Assembly (NCBI GenBank): GCA_964578485.1
Contig: CAZODA010000065.1
Span: 1 to 15,499, forward strand
Reading direction: 5' to 3'
From: CAZODA01 sp964578485
Lineage (GTDB): Bacteria > Bacteroidota > Bacteroidia > Bacteroidales > Marinilabiliaceae
Length of the DNA: 15,499 nt
This document shows, one piece after another, positions 8,008 to 15,221 of the stretch. The notes under the pieces were generated by a model that was not told the DNA's origin, did not search any database, and saw only the letters and a program-made list of their open reading frames with translations. The first letter of the stretch is position 1. Each line of letters begins with the position of its first letter. The translations under genes and the position numbers were made by a program.

Positions 8008-8874
8008 TCAATTTCTCTTTTTAAATAGTGACATTAATGCTTTTACATAATCTTCGTCAGTACGGATGGCAACATTATCAACACCACATTTTGTGAAAGA
8101 ATTGTTTATTTGATTTTCAGTTTCTGTCCACCATTGATTAAATGCTTGTCTTACTTTTTTGTTGGAGGTGTTGATCCATTGATGCTCATCTGTTTCTGCA
8201 TCTTTAAATAACACAAAGCCAATATCAGGAATAGAAGTCTCACGCGGATCATATACTCTTAACGCGACAACATCATGCTTTTGATTGGCGATTTTTAATG
8301 CATCTTCAAAATTGTCATCTATAAAGTCTGATATAATAAAAGTGGTACACCTTTTTTTGATCGCATTTGTTAAATAGCGAAGAACTTCTGAGATATTGGT
8401 TTTACGCTCCACCGGGGTGAATGAAATCAACTCCCTGATAATATGTAGGATATGCTTCCTTCCCTTTTTGGGAGGGATAAATTTTTCTATACGGTCTGAA
8501 AAGAAAATTACTCCAGCTTTGTCATTGTTTTGAATCGCTGAAAATGCCAAAACAGCAGCAATCTCTGTTATCATGTTTTTTTTATAACGAAGGGTGGAAC
8601 CAAATTCGCGTGAACCTGAAACATCAATAAGCAACATAACAGTTAATTCACGCTCCTCCTCAAAAACCTTAATGTAAGGATGATTAAATCTTGCTGTCAC
8701 ATTCCAGTCAATATTTCTAATGTCATCACCATATTGATATTCCCTAACCTCACTGAACATCATACCGCGCCCTTTAAAAGCGGTATGGTATTCTCCTGCA
8801 AAGATATTGCTGGAAAGACCCTTTGTTTTAATTTCAATTTGCCTGACTCGTTTTAAAATATCACTTGTATCCAT
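8008..8874 (-). CDS. DUF58 family protein with vWA-like domain
   Basis: This is a 288-residue cytosolic protein, with no signal peptide or membrane segment. The DUF58 signature is clear: GEYHTAFKGRGMMFSEVREY (residues 27-46), then YGDDIRNIDWNVTARF and EEERELTVMLLIDVSGS. It continues into a vWA-like fold with D84-x-S86-x-S88. An in-frame ATG at 8883 would add three residues, but family members generally begin METSDLLK-like, so 8874 (MDTSDILKR) is chosen. DUF58 proteins are regularly encoded next to moxR and are taken to be partners of the MoxR ATPase. Here moxR is upstream across a 226-base spacer, and the next gene starts one base after the TGA stop. Function in detail is not known; assignment to the family is secure. 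Confidence 0.92.
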   Translation of the reverse strand: MDTSDILKRVRQIEIKTKGLSSNIFAGEYHTAFKGRGMMFSEVREYQYGDDIRNIDWNVTARFNHPYIKVFEEERELTVMLLIDVSGSREFGSTLRYKKNMITEIAAVLAFSAIQNNDKAGVIFFSDRIEKFIPPKKGRKHILHIIRELISFTPVERKTNISEVLRYLTNAIKKRCTTFIISDFIDDNFEDALKIANQKHDVVALRVYDPRETSIPDIGFVLFKDAETDEHQWINTSNKKVRQAFNQWWTETENQINNSFTKCGVDNVAIRTDEDYVKALMSLFKKRN

Positions 8875-9100
8875 TTTTAGCATTAAATTAAATTCTTTAA
8901 AAAAAGAATTAACAAATAAATGGTATTTTATAAGAAGCTGAATAGTTAGTAAATCCTTTGAAACAAAATATGTTTCGTGTATGCTTCAAAGCTTAAATTG
9001 TATTTAAACTATTGAATCGATACATTACTGCCTTTCTTTCCTCAGCTACTGATAGGTCTGATTAAGTAAGATATCTTAAAATATCTTGTTTTGATTGTAA
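8875..9100. other. Dyad-rich spacer between moxR and the DUF58 gene
   Basis: This 226-base AT-rich interval has no credible coding frame, while other gaps in the operon are 1-34 bases. It contains several short inverted repeats: 8891-8898 with 8903-8910 (8-bp stem, 4-base loop), 8960-8965 with 8971-8976 (6 bp), 8956-8962 with 8985-8991 (7 bp) and 9068-9074 with 9081-9087 (7 bp). No exact TAnnTTTG box was found on the minus strand. It may hold a processing site, attenuator or second promoter; none can be assigned. Confidence 0.4.
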
Positions 9101-10096
9101 TTAAGGAACTTCAACAGTGTTTAGAATTTCACTGATAATTTCTTCTGATGTTACATTATTTGCTTCTGCTTCATAGGATAATCCAATTCTGTGTCGTAAC
9201 ACATCATAGCATACAGCCCTTACATCTTCCGGAATTACATATCCTCTACGCTTAATAAATGCATAAGCTTTGGAAGCAATAGCCAAACTAATACTGGCTC
9301 TTGGAGATCCTCCGTAAGAAATCATTTCCTTAAACTTTTCTAACTTGTAATCCTCAGGATTGCGAGTTGCAAAAACTATATCGATAATGTATTTCTCAAT
9401 TTTTTCATCCATATAAACATCCTTCACAACTTTTCTGGCGCGTATGATATCCTCAGGCTTTAAAATACTTGAAGCTTTTGGAAAAGTATGTGCAAGATTA
9501 TGTCGAATAATCTCCTGCTCCTGAGCTTTATCAGGATAGGAAATTACAACCTTTAACATAAAACGGTCAACCTGAGCCTCTGGAAGTGGATAAGTACCCT
9601 CCTGCTCAATGGGATTCTGAGTGGCAAGAACCAAAAAAGGATCAGCTAGTTTATAGGTTTGCTCACCAATAGTAACCTGTCGCTCCTGCATAGCTTCCAA
9701 AAGAGCACTCTGCACCTTGGCAGGAGCACGGTTTATCTCATCAGCCAATACAAAATTGGTGAAAATTGGTCCCTTTTTAACCGCAAATTCTTCTTTTTTC
9801 TGACTGTAAATCATGGTACCTAAAAGGTCGGCAGGTAATAAATCAGGAGTAAACTGTATTCTGCTGAATTTGGCTGAAACTATGTCAGCAAGGGTGTTAA
9901 TTGCCAATGTTTTTGCCAAACCCGGCACTCCTTCCAATAAAACATGTCCATCACTGAGTAAGCCTGTAAGTAAGCTCTCAACTAAATGTTTCTGGCCTAC
10001 TATGACCTTGTTCATTTCTAAAGTTAACAAATCCACAAAGGAACTTTCTTGCTGAATACGCTCGTTAAGTTCTTTAATGTCAACAGTTTGATTCAT
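9101..10096 (-). CDS. moxR: MoxR family AAA+ ATPase of the Bat operon
   Basis: This 331-residue cytosolic ATPase is the first gene of the Bat locus. The Walker A motif is GVPGLAKT (residues 56-63), and Walker B is FVLADEIN with D119-E120. The block RAPAKVQSALLEAMQERQVT follows, then sensor 1 (ATQNPIEQEGTYPLPEAQ, N161) and DRFMLK. The length and all motifs match the MoxR subfamily, and the lid region (about 200-331) is complete (GGSPRASI near the sensor 2 position). MoxR proteins act as chaperone-like ATPases on vWA-domain partners or their metal-containing clients; here the partners would be the DUF58 protein and BatA/BatB. The ATG at 10096 is preceded by an A/T-rich leader without a clear Shine-Dalgarno. 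The promoter should lie in the spacer up to 10433, but no exact sigma box was found for it. Confidence 0.95.
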   Translation of the reverse strand: MNQTVDIKELNERIQQESSFVDLLTLEMNKVIVGQKHLVESLLTGLLSDGHVLLEGVPGLAKTLAINTLADIVSAKFSRIQFTPDLLPADLLGTMIYSQKKEEFAVKKGPIFTNFVLADEINRAPAKVQSALLEAMQERQVTIGEQTYKLADPFLVLATQNPIEQEGTYPLPEAQVDRFMLKVVISYPDKAQEQEIIRHNLAHTFPKASSILKPEDIIRARKVVKDVYMDEKIEKYIIDIVFATRNPEDYKLEKFKEMISYGGSPRASISLAIASKAYAFIKRRGYVIPEDVRAVCYDVLRHRIGLSYEAEANNVTSEEIISEILNTVEVP

Positions 10097-10433
10097 CTTC
10101 TATATTTTTATGTAATCAATTAATTATTATTTGAAATTTAAATCTCTTAATAAATAAATTTTTTATATCAATATTTTCTTGTAATTAAACGCTTAATTTA
10201 AAATAAAACCCACAAATTTTATGCAAGAATTGTTCCAATTTTTTAATTCATAATTGAAAAACTTTATTTTCCATCATTATAATTATTACTAACTTGTAAA
10301 GCATGTTAATTTTATGCCTTATGATCCTATTTTGCACTATAAAGAAGCAAAATACTATTAAATTACAAATAAGACGGATTTTTTTGTTTTCTACAAATTA
10401 AGTTAAAAAATTTCCTAACTATTGTATAAAGCT
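10097..10433. other. Divergent AT-rich intergenic region with an 8-bp dyad
   Basis: This 337-base spacer lies between the moxR start and the BFD-like gene start and must carry promoters for both. It is extremely AT-rich and has no credible coding frame. A perfect inverted repeat lies at 10328-10335 and 10347-10354 (TATTTTGC and its complement, 11 bases apart). Each arm carries TATTTTG, one base shorter than the Bacteroidota -7 box TAnnTTTG. No exact TAnnTTTG was found upstream of either start. Confidence 0.5.
10328..10354. promoter_or_regulatory. Candidate operator dyad upstream of moxR and the BFD-like gene
   Basis: The arms 10328-10335 and 10347-10354 form a perfect 8-bp inverted repeat whose centres are 19 bases apart, about two helical turns, as for a dimeric regulator. 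It lies about 80 bases before the BFD-like start and 230 before moxR. In DNA this AT-rich, such a dyad can occur by chance. Confidence 0.3.
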
Positions 10434-10634
10434 ATGTTTGAAAAGGAAAAGTATATTTGTCGGCATTTAAAACTTACAAAAGAAGATATCTTAGAAGTTA
10501 TACGACGGAAAAATTTAAGCTCTTTCGCAGAAATACAGGATGAAACAGATGCAGGTACTGTTTGTGGAAGTTGTATTGCTGACATTGAGGAATTATTGGC
10601 AGGGGAGTTAGAAAAGCGACGATCAGCGCGTTAA
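10434..10634 (+). CDS. Small BFD-like [2Fe-2S]-binding protein
   Basis: This is a 66-residue protein made almost entirely of a bacterioferritin-associated ferredoxin (BFD)-like domain. Residues YICRHLKLTKEDILEVIRR (7-25) and DAGTVCGSCIADIEELL (39-55) match the helix-turn-helix fold that holds the cluster. The C-terminal pair C44-x-x-C47 is canonical. The N-terminal pair, usually C-x-C, reads C9-R10-H11, so the ligand set would be three Cys and one His. The start is the ATG at 10434; an in-frame TTG at 10422 adds four residues and is less likely. The gene is divergent from moxR and convergent with queA, whose end it overlaps by 12 bases. Likely roles are electron transfer or Fe-S/redox sensing; no partner enzyme is nearby. 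Family assignment is good, function uncertain. Confidence 0.82.
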   Translation: MFEKEKYICRHLKLTKEDILEVIRRKNLSSFAEIQDETDAGTVCGSCIADIEELLAGELEKRRSAR

Positions 10635-11840
10635 TGCGGCAGGCAATAGAAGGGAGCTGTCGCCGTAGCTTAAAAATCGAAAACCTTTTGATAAAGCATA
10701 TTCATAGACCGCTTTCCATTGTTCACCTATCAATGCGGCTATTAATAGCAGCAAGGTACTTCTTGGCTGATGAAAATTTGTAATTAAGCCGTTAATTGCT
10801 TTGAAATGATAATCCGGAGCAATCATTAAAGCGGTTGAAGAATAAAATGCTTCAGCATCACATGAGGCGAGGTGATTTATTATTTCTTGTAAAGATTGTT
10901 TAAAAGTTATATCCGACTTAATATTAAAACCATAATCTTGTTTTATTTTATCTGCCTTTAATTTTTTTGAAAGTAAAACTCCTGAAATATAAAGCGATTC
11001 AAGGGTACGTACCGAGGTTGTGCCAACTGCTATTATTGGCCCTTGATGCATGAGTATGGCATTTAGGGCTTTTTTTGTTATTTCAAATTTTTCGGAATGC
11101 ATGTTATGCTCATTGATCATGGTACTTTTTATAGGTTGAAATGTGCCTATTCCGATGTGGAGGGTCAACTCTAATATTTTATGTCCTTCTTGTTGAAGTT
11201 TCATTATCGTTTCATCGGAAAAATGAAAACCTGCAGTTGGAGCCGCTACTGAACCATTTATTTTGGAGTAAATGGTTTGATATCTCTCTTCATCAATTAG
11301 TTCAGAGGCCCTGTTGAGATAAGGAGGTATTGGTACTTGTCCCATGCCCTCTAAAATATCTGTAAATGTAAGTTTATCATGGTTCCAACTAAACTTTACA
11401 ATTTGAGTATGATTAATTTTGCCTGTCAATTCGGCATCTAAAATAATTTCACCATATTTTGTTTTTATGGAAGCTGAGATAAGTCCTGTTTTCCACTTTT
11501 TTAAATTCCCTACAAGACAAAGCCATTCAACCTGTCCGAGCTGTTGGAATGCTAATGTTGTATTAAAGATATTATAAGGTTCAAGACAAAAAACTTCTAT
11601 TTTAGCCCCTGTAGATTTATAGAACTCTAATCTTGCACGAACAACCTTTGTATTATTAAAGACAAGTAAAGAGTTTGGTGGAAGATGTTTATTCAAATTA
11701 CTAAAAGGAGCATGACGGATAGGGGCTTCATCATAGATCAATAAATTCGATTTATCCCGTTGGTTTAGCGGGTATTTTGCTATGAAGTTTTCCGGTAACT
11801 CATAATCAAATTCAGAAATATTAATTGATGGAATTGGCAT
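10623..11840 (-). CDS. queA: S-adenosylmethionine:tRNA ribosyltransferase-isomerase (QueA)
   Basis: QueA transfers and rearranges the ribosyl group of SAM onto 7-aminomethyl-7-deazaguanine at the wobble position of tRNA, making epoxyqueuosine in the queuosine pathway. The 405-residue product has the family hallmarks: FDYELPENFIAKYP near the start, GMGQVPIPPYLNR with YQTIY (about 165-192), GSVAAPTAGFHFSDE (196-210), AVGTTSVRTLE, LITNFHQPRSTLLLLIAAL and SYGDSSLLL near the end. A TTG at 11870 is in frame, but it overlaps a candidate -7 box and adds ten residues atypical of the family, so the ATG at 11840 is chosen. The TGA at 10623 lies inside the convergent BFD-like gene (12-base overlap). It is divergent from the DUF2027-Smr gene, with likely promoters between them. 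The other queuosine genes are not in this window. Confidence 0.95.
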   Translation of the reverse strand: MPIPSINISEFDYELPENFIAKYPLNQRDKSNLLIYDEAPIRHAPFSNLNKHLPPNSLLVFNNTKVVRARLEFYKSTGAKIEVFCLEPYNIFNTTLAFQQLGQVEWLCLVGNLKKWKTGLISASIKTKYGEIILDAELTGKINHTQIVKFSWNHDKLTFTDILEGMGQVPIPPYLNRASELIDEERYQTIYSKINGSVAAPTAGFHFSDETIMKLQQEGHKILELTLHIGIGTFQPIKSTMINEHNMHSEKFEITKKALNAILMHQGPIIAVGTTSVRTLESLYISGVLLSKKLKADKIKQDYGFNIKSDITFKQSLQEIINHLASCDAEAFYSSTALMIAPDYHFKAINGLITNFHQPRSTLLLLIAALIGEQWKAVYEYALSKGFRFLSYGDSSLLLPAALTR

Positions 11841-11867
11841 ATTGTTAAACTTCTGCTTTTTGCGCTG

Positions 11868-11875
11868 CAAAATTA
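11868..11875 (-). promoter_or_regulatory. Candidate -7 box for queA
   Basis: The minus strand reads TAATTTTG, an exact match to the Bacteroidota -7 consensus TAnnTTTG, 27 bases before the chosen queA ATG. No well-spaced -33 TTG is apparent (the nearest CAAA on the plus strand, 11887-11890, is too close), so support is partial. Confidence 0.4.
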
Positions 11876-11877
11876 AT

Positions 11878-11885
11878 TAACTTTG
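11878..11885 (+). promoter_or_regulatory. Candidate -7 box for the DUF2027-Smr gene
   Basis: TAACTTTG matches TAnnTTTG exactly, 38 bases before the ATG at 11924. An upstream TTTG at 11859-11862 is only 15 bases away, shorter than the usual ~19. The box sits back to back with the queA box, two bases apart, so the two promoters would compete. Confidence 0.45.
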
Positions 11886-11923
11886 TCAAAAATAGAATCT
11901 AAAATAAATAAAATATAATCGAA

Positions 11924-12970
11924 ATGAGAGTTGAACAAGGTGATAGAGTCAGATTTTTAAACGATGTAGGAGAAGGTATAGTTGCCAGAGTTGAAGGAAA
12001 TCTTGTTTTTGTTGAGGATGAAGATGGATTTGAAGTACCTGTGCCTGTATTTGAAGTTGTGGTTGTGGAAAAACAATCCGATGCTTTTAAATCGTCTGAT
12101 GCACAACAATACTCAGAAACAACATCGCTTAATGAAAATGAAAAGCTTGCTGATTCTAAATCCGAATATGAGGAGCTTGAAATTGAAGATAGAGATGATT
12201 TTAATCCTAAAATATATATTGCCTTTATTCGAATGGAACCCTCAAAGGATGAGCTTGAACATTTCTTTGTAAATGATAGTAACTATTTTTGTAACTACCT
12301 CATTGGGGAATTGAAAGAAGATGGATCTATGAAAGCCCTAAATCAAGGAGTTATAGAACCAAATACCAAGCTATCCTTAGGGTTGATAAAAGTTCAAGAC
12401 TTAGATGTTAACTGGGAAGCACAGTTAATCCTTTTTAAAAAACATAAAACCTATCCTGTAATAAACCCGGTTTCAACAACAATAAAATTTAAAGCCAATA
12501 AATTTTTTAAAGAAAATAAATTTGTTGCCAATGATTTCTTTTATCAACCTGCATTATTAGTGCAACTTGTAAAAGAAGATTTGAAAAAAAAGATCGACTC
12601 TTTGACCAAAGATCAAATTGAAGCTATTATAAAGGAAAAAGAACAAGGCTCGGTGAAGCAATCAATTCCCCCTCAAAAAAAGACAAGTAATGAGTTGTTG
12701 GAAATTGATTTGCATATTCATGAATTAATTGATTCAACCGAAGGATTGTCAAGTGGTGATTTATTACAAATACAAATGAAAAAATTCCATGAGATCATGG
12801 GTGCTAATATAAATAATAAAGGTGTCAGAATTGTTTTTATTCATGGAGTTGGAAATGGAACCTTAAAAATGGAAATTAGAAAAGAACTTGAAAGAACATA
12901 TAAAGGAATTTATTATCAAGATGCATCATTTAGAGAATATGGCTATGGTGCAACTATGGTGATTCTGTAA
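11924..12970 (+). CDS. DUF2027 and Smr domain protein
   Basis: This 348-residue cytosolic protein is of a type widespread in Bacteroidota. The N-terminus (1-50) is a small beta domain, GDRVRFLNDVGEGIVARVEG followed by an acidic loop, related to the MutS2/KOW-like fold placed in DUF2027. An acidic linker (about 55-92) leads to the middle DUF2027 beta domain (about 94-220). A charged helical linker follows, then a C-terminal Smr domain (about 258-348). Smr motifs are present: IDLHIHEL (261-268) in place of LDLHG, and FIHGVGNGTLK (305-315) for the HGxGxGxL motif. Smr domains bind or nick nucleic acid, for example in MutS2 and ribosome-rescue nucleases. Whether this one cleaves is unknown. The last 17 bases overlap the end of the convergent amidohydrolase-like gene. 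The ATG is 83 bases from queA. Confidence 0.9.
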   Translation: MRVEQGDRVRFLNDVGEGIVARVEGNLVFVEDEDGFEVPVPVFEVVVVEKQSDAFKSSDAQQYSETTSLNENEKLADSKSEYEELEIEDRDDFNPKIYIAFIRMEPSKDELEHFFVNDSNYFCNYLIGELKEDGSMKALNQGVIEPNTKLSLGLIKVQDLDVNWEAQLILFKKHKTYPVINPVSTTIKFKANKFFKENKFVANDFFYQPALLVQLVKEDLKKKIDSLTKDQIEAIIKEKEQGSVKQSIPPQKKTSNELLEIDLHIHELIDSTEGLSSGDLLQIQMKKFHEIMGANINNKGVRIVFIHGVGNGTLKMEIRKELERTYKGIYYQDASFREYGYGATMVIL

Positions 12971-14126
12971 TAATAGTGTTTCTGTAAATAAATTTTCCCT
13001 TAAAATTGTCTGAATTTATATGATGCTCCTCATCAATAAAACTGCCATTTAAAATTAAACCCCAAATATCTTTTCGTAGTAGAGAAGTATTAGCTCCGTA
13101 GGTTATAGAAACATTGTGCTCTTCAGGATCCCATATTATGATATCGGCATCAGCTCCAATTTGTAAAGCTCCTTTTTGAGGATAAATACCAAGCAGTTTT
13201 GCAGGCCTTCCGGCATACATCTCACAAAAAGTTGTTAAATCTGAGTTTTTGAGCCCATTTGATAATAAATCACTTAAAAATGATGAGTGCAATTTGTTTT
13301 CAATAAATTTACCTGTCTTTTCGCTTGGAGGCTCAAGGGCGGGAGGAGCAAGAATAAGATTTGGATATTTTAAGAGACTTTTTAAATCAGTGATCTTGCT
13401 GTGATCTTTATTTTGTGATGATGAACTGAGCCCAAAAGCTGCATATATATTATTTGAGTTTTTTAAACCGGGTTCAATAATTTCAAGCTCTTCAACTGTG
13501 TTGACACCAACAAAAAGAACAATAACATTTTTTTCGCGAAAATAATGTGTTAATTCTGCTAACTTATTTCTCCAATTATTTTCAGATTTTTTGTGCTCGC
13601 AAATCAAAAGCATTCCTCTGTCACTCATAATTGCTAATAGCTCATCTAACTTGCCTGTTAAGACCTTTGCAAAATGTTTATGTCTCAGATATAATGAGGT
13701 TATACCTTCATAAATGTAGCAAAAGTCTATTTCCTTTTTTGACAGTTTACTGCAATGCATAGCATCGAGATGTATACTGAAATCTGTAATTATTGGAGTA
13801 CAAGCATCACGATGTGAAGCAATTAAATCGCGACTAAAAACTTCGTTTTTTATGCTTAATGTATCCATAATAAAGGTAGCACCATGGGATAAAGCAATAT
13901 AAATGCCGGTAAGCGAATCATCATCAGATTTCAGAAAAGGACAGTTATAATGAATAAGTCCGGGAAGTAAATATTTATTCTCTGCATTTATTATTATCGT
14001 ATCCGGTGTAGGCCTCTTTATTGATGTATCAATATGAAGAATCCTATTGTTTCTGATAAGAATATCACCGGCTAAGACTCTTTTACCCGAAATAATTTGA
14101 CCATTTTTTATAAGGGTGTATAGCAT
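12954..14126 (-). CDS. Degenerate dihydroorotase-like amidohydrolase, probably non-catalytic
   Basis: This 390-residue protein has the cyclic amidohydrolase layout: an N-terminal beta sandwich (about 1-52, LIKNGQIISGKRVLAGDILI), a TIM-barrel-like centre, and the C-terminal signature AGRPAKLLGIYPQKGALQIG (305-324) then ADADIIIWDPEE. The metal site is lost. The usual PGxIDxHxH motif reads PGLIHYNCP, so D becomes H59 and the two His become N61 and P63. The carboxylated Lys region has Y146 (GITSLYLRH), the later H-V-S motif has G207 (FVGVNT), and the DHaPh segment is absent, making the protein shorter than active dihydroorotases (about 420-450). Inactive dihydroorotase homologues are known as structural partners of aspartate transcarbamoylase in other bacteria, which is one possible role. 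No pyrimidine gene is adjacent. The open frame is intact, so it is not a decayed pseudogene. Confidence 0.8.
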   Translation of the reverse strand: MLYTLIKNGQIISGKRVLAGDILIRNNRILHIDTSIKRPTPDTIIINAENKYLLPGLIHYNCPFLKSDDDSLTGIYIALSHGATFIMDTLSIKNEVFSRDLIASHRDACTPIITDFSIHLDAMHCSKLSKKEIDFCYIYEGITSLYLRHKHFAKVLTGKLDELLAIMSDRGMLLICEHKKSENNWRNKLAELTHYFREKNVIVLFVGVNTVEELEIIEPGLKNSNNIYAAFGLSSSSQNKDHSKITDLKSLLKYPNLILAPPALEPPSEKTGKFIENKLHSSFLSDLLSNGLKNSDLTTFCEMYAGRPAKLLGIYPQKGALQIGADADIIIWDPEEHNVSITYGANTSLLRKDIWGLILNGSFIDEEHHINSDNFKGKFIYRNTIITESP

Positions 14127-14184
14127 ACCTAGAACTGTTGTTAGATAAATATAAATATTATGATTGATATTTTCAACAAATAAT

Positions 14185-14192
14185 TACTTTTG
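14185..14192 (+). promoter_or_regulatory. Candidate Bacteroidota promoter for the EamA gene
   Basis: TACTTTTG matches the -7 consensus TAnnTTTG, with TTG at 14164-14166 lying 18 bases upstream as a -33 element. The ATG of the transporter follows 19 bases after the box, leaving a short leader. Confidence 0.55.
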
Positions 14193-14210
14193 TAAGTTAA
14201 TATATATTTT

Positions 14211-15101
14211 ATGTGGTGGCTGATACTTTCACTTCTTTCTGCTCTCTTTATTGGAATTTATGAAGTTTTTAAAAAACATGCTCTCAATGATAATGATGTA
14301 TGGCTTGTGTTATTGATAAGTACACTTAGCAGTACTGTAATTTTTCTTCCAATAATATGTTTGTCATATACTGGCGTAATTAGTAAAGAAGCCCTTATAT
14401 ACATACCACTTATTACTGTAAATGAACATCTGCTGATTTTACTGAAAACAGTGATAGTATTAACTTCATGGATATTATACTATTTTGCCCTTAAACACCT
14501 GCCCCTTACAATTGCTTCACCTATACGCTCAACTTCACCCTTATGGACTTTGTTAGGAGCCCTTATTATTTATAAAGAAAAACTAACATCACATCAATGG
14601 CTTGGACTTGTTATCACATTGATTTTTTTCTTTGCATTTTCACTCGTTGGACGAAGAGAAGGGATATCATTTAGAAACAATAAATGGATTTGGTTTGCGA
14701 TATTAGGGACTATGTTCGCTTCGACAAGTGCACTTTTCGATAAATTTCTGATAAAAAACATTGATAGAATAGCAGTGCAAGGTTTTTTTAGCCTGTATCA
14801 AGTGCTATTGCTTACACCGGTAGTCTTTATAATAAGATATTCAACAGCAAGCCCACAGACATTTATATGGAGATGGAGCATACCCTTAATTGGAATATTC
14901 TTAGTGTTTGCAGATTTCCTATATTTCTTTGCTCTCGATTTCCCGGATTCACTTATTTCTGTCATTTCTATTTTAAGACGTGGATCTGTTGTGGTAGTTT
15001 TCTTTTTTGGTGCACTTATGTTTAAGGAAAAAAATATAGGTAAAAAACTTGTGCTTCTGGCAGGGATCCTTACCGGTATAGCAATTTTGATATTGGGGTA
15101 A
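14211..15101 (+). CDS. EamA-family (DMT superfamily) permease
   Basis: This 296-residue integral membrane protein has about ten hydrophobic helices arranged as two EamA repeats (about 2-137 and 155-295). The first repeat ends in the typical helix-loop SPIRSTSPLWTLLGALIIYKEKL (about 103-125); the second ends in the matching ISILRRGSVVVVFFFGALMFKEK (about 250-272), with the conserved P/R near the helix start and the E of the KEK motif. A charged loop near 147-157 (GRREGISFRNNK) separates the halves. Members of this drug/metabolite transporter superfamily export metabolites, amino acids or sugars; the substrate cannot be read from the sequence. It is divergent from the amidohydrolase-like gene and 120 bases ahead of a WcaF-like gene in the same direction. 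That gene appears to have its own promoter, so joint function is not indicated. Confidence 0.9.
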   Translation: MWWLILSLLSALFIGIYEVFKKHALNDNDVWLVLLISTLSSTVIFLPIICLSYTGVISKEALIYIPLITVNEHLLILLKTVIVLTSWILYYFALKHLPLTIASPIRSTSPLWTLLGALIIYKEKLTSHQWLGLVITLIFFFAFSLVGRREGISFRNNKWIWFAILGTMFASTSALFDKFLIKNIDRIAVQGFFSLYQVLLLTPVVFIIRYSTASPQTFIWRWSIPLIGIFLVFADFLYFFALDFPDSLISVISILRRGSVVVVFFFGALMFKEKNIGKKLVLLAGILTGIAILILG

Positions 15102-15110
15102 TTATAAAAA

Positions 15111-15138
15111 TTGATACTTTAAATATTAACAGTATCAA
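15111..15138 (+). terminator. Possible terminator hairpin after the EamA gene
   Basis: A perfect 8-bp inverted repeat (15111-15118 and 15131-15138) with a 12-base loop begins ten bases after the EamA stop. The stem is AT-rich and no T-run follows, so termination is only a possibility. Confidence 0.3.
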
Positions 15139-15174
15139 ATAATGAAATTGTATCTTGCTGAATAAGCTATTTTG

Positions 15175-15182
15175 TATATTTG
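15175..15182 (+). promoter_or_regulatory. Candidate Bacteroidota promoter for the WcaF-like gene
   Basis: TATATTTG matches TAnnTTTG, with TTG at 15155-15157 lying 17 bases upstream. The ATG at 15222 follows 39 bases after the box. Confidence 0.5.
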
Positions 15183-15221
15183 TCATTCTTAAAATAAAGA
15201 TTTAATAAATTACTTACCAAA

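Noticed and set aside
9068..9087. Intrinsic terminator after moxR
   Set aside because: The 7-bp stem is almost purely A/T and is not followed by a T-run in the transcript direction; kept only as one of the dyads in the spacer.
9813..10055. Plus-strand open frame opposite the moxR ATPase domain
   Set aside because: It is antisense to the highly conserved Walker A/B region and its translation shows no protein-like features.
10433..10440. TATGTTTG as a promoter -7 box for the BFD-like gene
   Set aside because: It matches TAnnTTTG but overlaps the ATG itself and has no TTG element at a suitable distance upstream.
11841..11870. TTG start for queA at 11870
   Set aside because: It falls on a candidate -7 box and adds ten residues not typical of QueA; the ATG at 11840 fits the family start.
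11982..12272. Second plus-strand frame within the DUF2027-Smr gene
   Set aside because: It is a Leu/Met/Lys-rich out-of-frame reading of the acidic linker; composition follows from the true frame.
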